NCBI GenBank assembly: GCA_030077755.1
Contig: JAQJZZ010000011.1
Coordinates: 558,001 to 622,000, forward strand
Origin: Filosporella fistucella
Taxonomy: Eukaryota > Ascomycota > Leotiomycetes > Helotiales
Reading direction: 5' to 3'
Length of the DNA: 64,000 nucleotides
Both the position numbers and the translations under genes were made by a program. The notes beneath the pieces were generated by a model that saw only the letters and a list, made by a program, of their open reading frames with translations, did not search any database and was not told the DNA's origin. Every line of letters starts with the position of its first letter. Positions within the stretch are counted from its first letter, which is position 1. Below, one piece after another: positions 58,701-64,000 of this stretch.

Positions 58701-58802
58701 CTCCCCAACCTTGATACTTGAATCTCCAGTAACAAGCTTTATGAATGAGCTTTTACCAGCACCAGTCACTCCCATCACCGCTACAACACTTTCTGAAGCC
58801 AT
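55774..58802 (-). CDS. NLR-like protein: P-loop GTPase, coiled coil, paired ZZ fingers, TPR and ankyrin repeats
   Basis: Exons 58802-58688, 58640-57801, 57744-57529 and 57461-55774, 952 residues; all phases join. Residues 1-200 are an AIG1/septin-type small GTPase domain: P-loop GVTGAGKS (11-18) and G3 DTPGFDD (59-65); the expected TKxD G4 box reads TTCW. A coiled coil follows (about 225-290). Then two ZZ-type zinc-binding units: CDRC (305-308) with CSIC and CDHC (320-334), and a second with CYRC, CCVC and CLDC (about 378-405). Kinesin-light-chain-type TPRs run from about 447 to 735 (for example KYNLGQIYHELGRTGEAI), and four ankyrin repeats from about 821 to the end. The layout (NTPase plus repeat sensors) is that of STAND/NLR-type recognition proteins, with a GTPase instead of NACHT. 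Donor GTTTGC of intron 1 is non-consensus. Confidence 0.82.
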
Positions 58803-59445
58803 GATAGTCTACCAGGTACGAACCGCAATACGAGTAAAAGTCTTATACAAATCAATGTTAAATATATTTTCGAGTTTCTGAGGCGCGAAGTCAGAGATAC
58901 CACTTGGCAATGCTGTTCAAACTTAATCTTTATCCCCTGAGCCTCGCTGCGGGACGCAAAGGAGGGGCGGCAAGGCTTACTTGAATTGTGCACCACATGA
59001 TAGTTCTCGACACCTTGGCGGAAGAACACTAACTGCAAATGGAGGGAATGCCTTCCCGTCCGTGATAACAAACCTTAATGCGCATTTAATCTTATCCTGA
59101 ATGGTTGTCTCGCGAAGGGAAAAGCCACACAAGTGGTGTGGCGTGGGCTCACGGTTCAGAAATTACCATTTTCAGATATTGAAATTCGTTCAGCCGCACC
59201 CAGCCCCTCCTTCGAACTCTGGGGACGGCACGAATTATGAATCGAAAATTACCCCATGAAGCTCTTATCGGGTTCTAGAGCTTGACAGCTGTATTGCTGA
59301 ACTGCATGGCGACACCCTTAAATAATTTCTTTTTTCGCACATACAGAAGTTCTTAATCCCGAAAGTTCTCCACTTCAGGCTTGAGATTTCGAGTTTCCAC
59401 TTATCCAGAATTGAGAGCCCTCATTGATCATTGAACGTCATCATC
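58803..59445. promoter_or_regulatory. Shared divergent upstream region of the two GTPase genes
   Basis: The two start codons face away from each other, 643 bp apart. A bidirectional promoter is probable; no particular motif was identified. ORFs inside are unrecognised. Confidence 0.45.
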
Positions 59446-60570
59446 ATGACTTCACCCTTCATTAATGAAACACAAACAATCATAGTGGTGATGGGGACCA
59501 CTGGGGTCGGGAAAAGTACATTCATCAACTATGCAACCAATGGAGGCGCAAGAATTGGGAACAATTTGACGGCTTGTATGACTCGACAAACAGATTGAGA
59601 TAACTTCATACTGATCTTTCACGATCTAGGTACTGCAGATTGTGCAGCATATCCCATCCCCAACTCTGATGTGTGGCTCATTGATACTCCTGGGTTTGAC
59701 GACACATACAAAAGTGATGCAAAAATCCTTGAGGAAATCAACCGCTGCCTGTCAGAGAACTTTGAAAAGAGGGCAAGGGTGACGGGCGTATTGTATGTAC
59801 ATGCTATCACCGAAACGCGTATGAAAGGTTCCGCAATGAAAAACCTTCGCATGTTCAGACAGATGGTCGGCAGTAACAATATGTCCCACTGTTGCCTGGT
59901 TACCACAAAATGGTCCAGGCAATCCGAGGATCTCTCCAGAAAACATGAAGCGGAATTGCAGACGAACAAGACTTTCTGGAAACCATTGATTGATAAGGGA
60001 GCTCATATTACGCAATTCAAAGACTCATATCAATCTGCTATGCAGATCATCTTGCCCTTGTCAAGATGCCCCCGGTTCCACATGAAGATAACGGAAGAGT
60101 ATAACATGCAGGGCAAAGAGCTGAACAAAACAGCAGCGGGGAGAGAAGTCTTTGATGATATCGAGCAAGCAAAGAAAGAGCACCAGCAGGAAATCGAGGC
60201 ATTGAAAGGGGATTGGAAGATCGCACTTGAAGAAAAGGATTTGCAGATGCAGAAAATGATTAAGGCTGAGCAAGCTCGACTGCAAAAGGAAATGGACCAG
60301 ATGAGAGAGGGGCAAGAGATTTTGCAGAAGAAGTTCGCGGATGAGAAGCTGGAGCTGGAGCAGAAGATAGAGAGAGATCGCTTGATTCAAGCTCGGCAGG
60401 GCGCAGAGTTCAAGGAAAAATTGAAGCGTGGAGCAGTCCGAGTGGTGACTGGCGGTATTGCCGCTAGTGCTATTGTCTTATCTGGTGGTATTTTGACGGC
60501 GCCGGCGGTGGTGCTATATGCTGGTGTTGAGAGTGCTTTGCAGGACCAGAAGGATGCTAACGGATATTAA
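59446..60570 (+). CDS. P-loop GTPase with coiled coil and hydrophobic C-terminal segment
   Basis: Exons 59446-59575 and 59630-60570 (intron 54 bp), 356 residues. The GTPase domain is homologous to that of the divergent neighbour: P-loop GTTGVGKS (17-24), G3 DTPGFDD (62-68) and TTKWSR as the G4-like box (Lys kept here). GVLYVHAITETRMKGSAMKN matches the neighbour's GIIYLHRITDDRMRGSSM. A long charged coiled coil (about 205-320) follows. The last part (about 318-348) is hydrophobic and rich in Gly, Ala and Ser (VTGGIAASAIVLSGGILTA), suitable for membrane insertion. No ZZ, TPR or ankyrin part is present, so it could be the effector-like partner of the long protein; that is inference from position and architecture. 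Confidence 0.82.
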
Positions 60571-61082
60571 TTATTGGAGGTGAAGAGAAGGAGAGTGAAG
60601 TAGGTCATGATTTCAACGGCGGTGGCGCTTTTGAGTGCAATAATTAGCGAGCTTTAGGGAGCAGGCGTCACCACCTACTGTGGCTCTGGCCGTACAGCCA
60701 GATGTGAGTTTCTTTACGATATAGGTAGTTTTGCCTTGTTTGAATATATGCAAGTCTTCTGCGAGTTCTCTCGATTATCCTTTTCTCGTTCCTCATAATG
60801 TGAAGTAATTTTTTCCCCGCCAGTCTTGCTGAGAATGCTACTTCAATGACTTGACAAGCCTGGCAATGCCACGTTTACAGGGGCAAAGTCCCTGTAAAAT
60901 TAAAGTGCAGCGCCTATCTCAGCATCCCTGAAAACGCGTTACACTGGAAAAACCTCGACGCGACTCCTAGAAGTCTACACGAAGACGAATGCAGCTCCTG
61001 CAGTTGCTGTATTTACCTCCTTCCGCCCTTCCGGAATTCTTTTCTCGTTCTCAAATCGAAACAGAAGCTAGCAATAAATCAA
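60571..61082. other. Intergenic 60571-61082
   Basis: 3' flank of the short GTPase gene and promoter of the CHORD-like gene. It contains the hairpin listed at 60874-60898. Confidence 0.45.
60874..60898. terminator. Perfect 9-bp hairpin downstream of the short GTPase gene
   Basis: TTTACAGGG (60874-60882) pairs exactly with CCCTGTAAA (60890-60898) around a 7-nt loop. It may be a 3' end structure; in fungi such hairpins are not established terminators, so the function is open. Confidence 0.3.
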
Positions 61083-62306
61083 ATGCCTACACTCTCATCC
61101 CCGCTGCTCTCAGCGCTTTCTTACAGCTCCCTTACCGAATTAAATTCCATCCTCCGCAAAATGCAGTTGCATTACCCTAAACTCAAAAACCTATCTCAGA
61201 TTGTTAGAGATCAAGAGAAGAATGTTGATTGGAGAAGCCGTGAGGGACGTAGGAGAATGGTGGAAGGGCTTTGTAAGAGAAGTGTTAAGTGTTTGAATAT
61301 ACTATTAGTGCATCCAGCTATGCTGGAGTCGATTATAAGTATAGATGTGCGGAGAGGGCCAGAGGAGAAATGTGATGGGGAAGAAAAAAGCGGTGTCCGG
61401 GCACAAACAGAGAGCAATAGAAAGATTGTGGAAAGAGAAGAAATAGAGACGAAGACGTCAAACCGGAGATGCACAGGAACAGAAGGGAGTGATTTTTGGG
61501 AGGGGAAAAGCAATGCAGAGTTGGGAAGAGAGAATAATAGGCGGATCGTGGAGATAGAAGAGAAAAGGAAAGAGTCGGAGAAGAGAAAACGGAAAAGCAT
61601 GGGAATAGAGGACCAACCCGCATCTGAAAAGAGGAGAAAGCGGAATTCAGAATCCGATATCCCGCTCTCAAGTAGAGCGACCCAAAAAGACAGCAAGAAG
61701 CCCACTCCAACTGTGATATCAACTCCTCCAGCGCGAACACCTTCGATCCCTCCACCAAAGGAGAAACTGTCAGCATTTGAGTTACTCGACCTCGAAGTCA
61801 AAAGAAGAGAGCTCAAGGCTCAAAAAGAAGCAAAGCGGATCCAAGAAATCGAAGCTACAAGAGAAGATCCCTCACCTTCCGCAAGTCTCACTGGCATAGC
61901 AACATGTGTACAGTGTACGAATATGTATGATCGAGCTGAGAATGGGACAATGACAAGCTGTGTCTTTCATCCAGGCTAGCATCTCATCTCCCCCTTTTTG
62001 GGAACATTCTGACTCCACACAGGCACGAGACGCAAGATAATTTCTAGAACTATAGATGGAGAAACCATCGTGAAAGAGAGATGGACTTGTTGCAACCTAT
62101 ATCACACCCACGAGGGATGCAAAACAAATCCTCATATCGATGCCGCTGTCTATTCTAAAGACTTAAAGGCCCAATTGAGAAAGGCAAAACAAGAGCACAA
62201 AGACGAAACATTTGCTCGTTGCTATTCCTGCACGCTTGACAAACCGATCAAGCTAGATGAATATGAAGCCTTGAGCGCGGCTTTCAAGTGCGAGGATTGC
62301 ACGTAG
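61083..62306 (+). CDS. CHORD-like zinc-binding protein, as read to an in-frame TAG
   Basis: Exons 61083-61974 and 62023-62306, 391 residues. The proposed intron is GC-AG (donor GCTAGC, acceptor ACACAG, 48 bp, branch-like CTGAC); no GT donor preserves the motif. The N-terminal half (LSALSYSSLTELNSILRKM) is helical, followed by a long charged low-complexity region with basic clusters (EKRKRKS and EKRRKRN) that suggest a nuclear location. The zinc module is CVQCTNMYDR...SCVFHPG, then RWTCCNLYHTHEGCKTNPH. The CxFHPG...WTCC...GC...H spacing is that of CHORD domains, although the first part differs from classical CHORD. The frame then runs into TAG at 62304. Downstream sequence in the same frame stays Cys-rich, so the annotated end may be a premature stop. 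Confidence 0.65.
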
Positions 62307-62847
62307 AAGTGTGTTATAGTAGGAGTAGGCTGTAAACATTGTGATTCAGAGAGTTACCTGGATACCACTGTGTTGGCTGTGCAACACAAGGGAGGATATT
62401 CGTGTGGTGCCTGTATTCGAGTACACGAAGTGAAGCGTGCAGGACGCCGCGAATGTGCCAAAACCGAGCTGCTCGATGGTTTTACAAGGGGCAGGTGGGG
62501 GATTAAGGACTTTGTCTGTGGTGAATGTGTCAGTGATGTCAAGAAAATATACTGTGAAGAATGCGGTGAGCCAGAGAGACTCGATTTCCACGCAAGGGAT
62601 GAAGCTATGGACAGGTTTGGTAGAGGTTTTTACTGTGATGACTGTGTCGACGGGGGCATTGTTGAGCGGCGACAGTGCGAGGGTTGCAAGGCAATAGGTT
62701 CATGGTGAGTCGAGTGAAAAGTACCCAGTATTTATTTGTGATGGTTGTAACGTTCGGGAAGCTTCTCTGTGGGATGATGGTTATTATTGGGTTCCCAAAC
62801 TCTCCGAATGTTGCGTTTGTAATTTGGCTCGGATCAGAGACAGGTAG
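62307..62847 (+). pseudogene. Cys-rich continuation of the CHORD-like gene, broken by TAG and a frameshift
   Basis: After TAG 62304-62306 the same frame continues without stop to 62706 and is full of CxxC pairs (GCKHC, YSCGAC, FVCGEC, YCEEC, FYCDDC, QCEGC). At about 62697 the coding signal moves by one base: removing one G restores a path through FICDGC and CCVCNLARIRDR to TAG 62845-62847. So about 180 codons of Cys-rich protein appear interrupted twice. Alternatives are a 51-bp intron 62303-62353 with a poor AGAG acceptor, or sequence error. The start of a separate gene is less likely because there is no suitable ATG. Confidence 0.5.
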
Positions 62848-63232
62848 CAATTTGGAATATTGACTTATTGGTGATCATGAGAGGGTTCCTTACTCCGATG
62901 GTCTTGATGAATAATCCTGATCCCGGAGAAGGGTAGCTACCGTCTTGTACAGGAAGGGAAGGGGGAAGGAACCTTACACATAGAAGTCACTATATTCTCA
63001 TTCGACATAGACAAAATGATAGACAGATTCCTTCCTTGAAATTTACATAATGCACCGTATACCAAACGCCAGAATGCCCATTCCCACCGCCAGGCCAAGA
63101 AATAGCCCAGACTCATGTTACATGTAGTACGCCGTCAATGCTGTTTCTGTATGGCAACCGTTACCCATTCCATGCATACAAATCACTCTCTCCGTCTTTC
63201 AGCTACTCAAAGTATAGTAGTTGTACCTCCAC
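62848..63232. other. Intergenic 62848-63232
   Basis: No ORF of note; 3' flanks of two convergent genes. Confidence 0.5.
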
Positions 63233-64000
63233 TTAATTAGGTGAGCTCAAAGTCTGACTACTCTCCGAACCGCCTCTTGCACCACTCGAAGCAGCGCCAT
63301 TACCATTGACCTCAGGCTTTGTCTTCTTCTCTGGTAGAATAGGGGGAGGTAAAGTTTTCGAAGCAGAATTATCTTTGCCTCCATATAACCATTTTGATTT
63401 CTTCTTAATTGGGATAGCAGTGGCCTTTTTGACTGGCATCTTCGGCTTGCTAAGCTTCTTCTTCTTCTCGGTGCTACTTCCAAAATCGCCATCTCGGTCA
63501 TCGTCACCGTCCTCATCGACCTCTTCATCACTCAAAGGAGGTTTTTCTGCAAAGCTCAGGTTACTTGATTGTTGGGATGCGCTTTTTGACATCTTTGTAC
63601 CAGAAGCTTTTAACTTCGTGGCCGGGTTCTTTTTCAGGGGCTTCTTCTTCTTTTGAGGAGACTCATCGTCATCGAGGTCATCAATTGGATCACGCTTGTT
63701 GGGACTGCTGCGATTGTTCTTAGAATTTGCGGACGGAGCTGGGGTCGAGTTTCGGGATTTATCAGAACTGTTTCCGTTTTGGCTTCCGTTTCCATTGCCC
63801 TCCTTAATTTTGGAATAAGCATTGCGAGCAGATTCTCGAGTATTGCCACCAATACACTTTGCCATATGATTATTCATGCGTTTGATGGGCATGAACTTGT
63901 CGCAATTTTGACATTTTGAGTGAGGGAAGGCAATTGGCTTAGCCGGGCCTTCTGCAGGTGGGGAACCTCCTTGACTTCCATTCGGGGTATCTGCTTTTGT
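63233..64000 (-). CDS. C2HC-finger, Lys-rich nuclear-type protein (N-terminus outside window)
   Basis: The frame is open from 64000 down to the stop at 63233 (255 residues seen) and continues beyond the window; the ATG at 63892 is internal. A single zinc-like motif CQNCDKFMPIKRMNNHMAKC (C-x2-C-x12-H-x3-C) lies at the start of the visible part. It is followed by a low-complexity region rich in Asn, Ser and Gly, basic runs (KKKKPLKKNPATKLK and EKKKKLSKPKMPVKK), an acidic stretch (DEEVDEDGDDDRDGD), and a Gly/Ser C-terminus. Composition suggests a chromatin- or nucleolus-associated protein. I cannot name the family from this part alone. Confidence 0.6.
   Translation of the reverse strand, partial: TKADTPNGSQGGSPPAEGPAKPIAFPHSKCQNCDKFMPIKRMNNHMAKCIGGNTRESARNAYSKIKEGNGNGSQNGNSSDKSRNSTPAPSANSKNNRSSPNKRDPIDDLDDDESPQKKKKPLKKNPATKLKASGTKMSKSASQQSSNLSFAEKPPLSDEEVDEDGDDDRDGDFGSSTEKKKKLSKPKMPVKKATAIPIKKKSKWLYGGKDNSASKTLPPPILPEKKTKPEVNGNGAASSGARGGSESSQTLSSPN

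Noticed and set aside
62303..62349. 47-bp intron that would skip the TAG in the CHORD-like gene
   Set aside because: Splice sites look acceptable, but it leads into a frame that soon stops and leaves the Cys-rich frame.
1..64000. tRNA, rRNA, CRISPR arrays and transposons
   Set aside because: Scanning for T-loop and 5S-like patterns, transposase motifs and long terminal repeats gave nothing supportable.

Overview
The window reads as nuclear DNA of a filamentous ascomycete (Pezizomycotina; a leotiomycete is my best guess, not proven). The genes carry short GT-AG introns of about 45-110 bp with CTAAC-like branch sites. Several families are typical of that group: Zn2Cys6 regulator, 2EXR protein, DUF5672 protein, Cys-rich single-pass membrane protein, and DHA1 and QDR-type MFS transporters. 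Housekeeping genes are Sub2, Pop1, an Rpr2/Rpp21-type RNase P protein, Efr3 and a WBP11/Saf1-type protein. I see no rRNA, tRNA, CRISPR array or intact transposon. Exon joins below were read by eye from splice signals and reading phase.

0-10.7 kb: 3' part of a Zn2Cys6-type regulator (+), 2EXR protein (-), an apparently frameshifted DUF1295-like membrane enzyme (+), WBP11-like splicing protein (+), a candidate small three-exon gene among GC-rich hairpins (6.4-6.8 kb), and a ketopantoate-reductase-like protein with a long disordered tail (-). 10.7-19 kb: about 8 kb without a convincing gene. 19-25 kb: sub2 (-, with a 473-bp first intron), divergent from an Rpr2/Rpp21-type gene (+), which converges on pop1 (-). 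25-36 kb: Cys-rich type I membrane protein (-), DUF5672 glycosyltransferase-like protein (+), large C2H2 zinc-finger protein (-). 36-49 kb: efr3 (-), a doubtful small ORF, a peroxisomal TesB-type thioesterase (-), an unknown protein (-) and a flavin amine oxidase (-). 49-55.5 kb: two convergent MFS transporters and a TLC-domain membrane protein.

55.7-62.9 kb holds the most unusual content. A 952-residue NLR-like protein (P-loop GTPase, coiled coil, paired ZZ-type fingers, TPRs, ankyrin repeats) lies head-to-head with a 356-residue protein that carries a related GTPase domain, a coiled coil and a hydrophobic small-residue C-terminal segment. Next to them is a CHORD-like Cys-rich gene whose coding potential continues past an in-frame TAG and a one-base shift. 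The layout suggests a sensor/effector or self-recognition module; that is inference. The window ends inside a C2HC-finger, lysine-rich nuclear-type protein (-).
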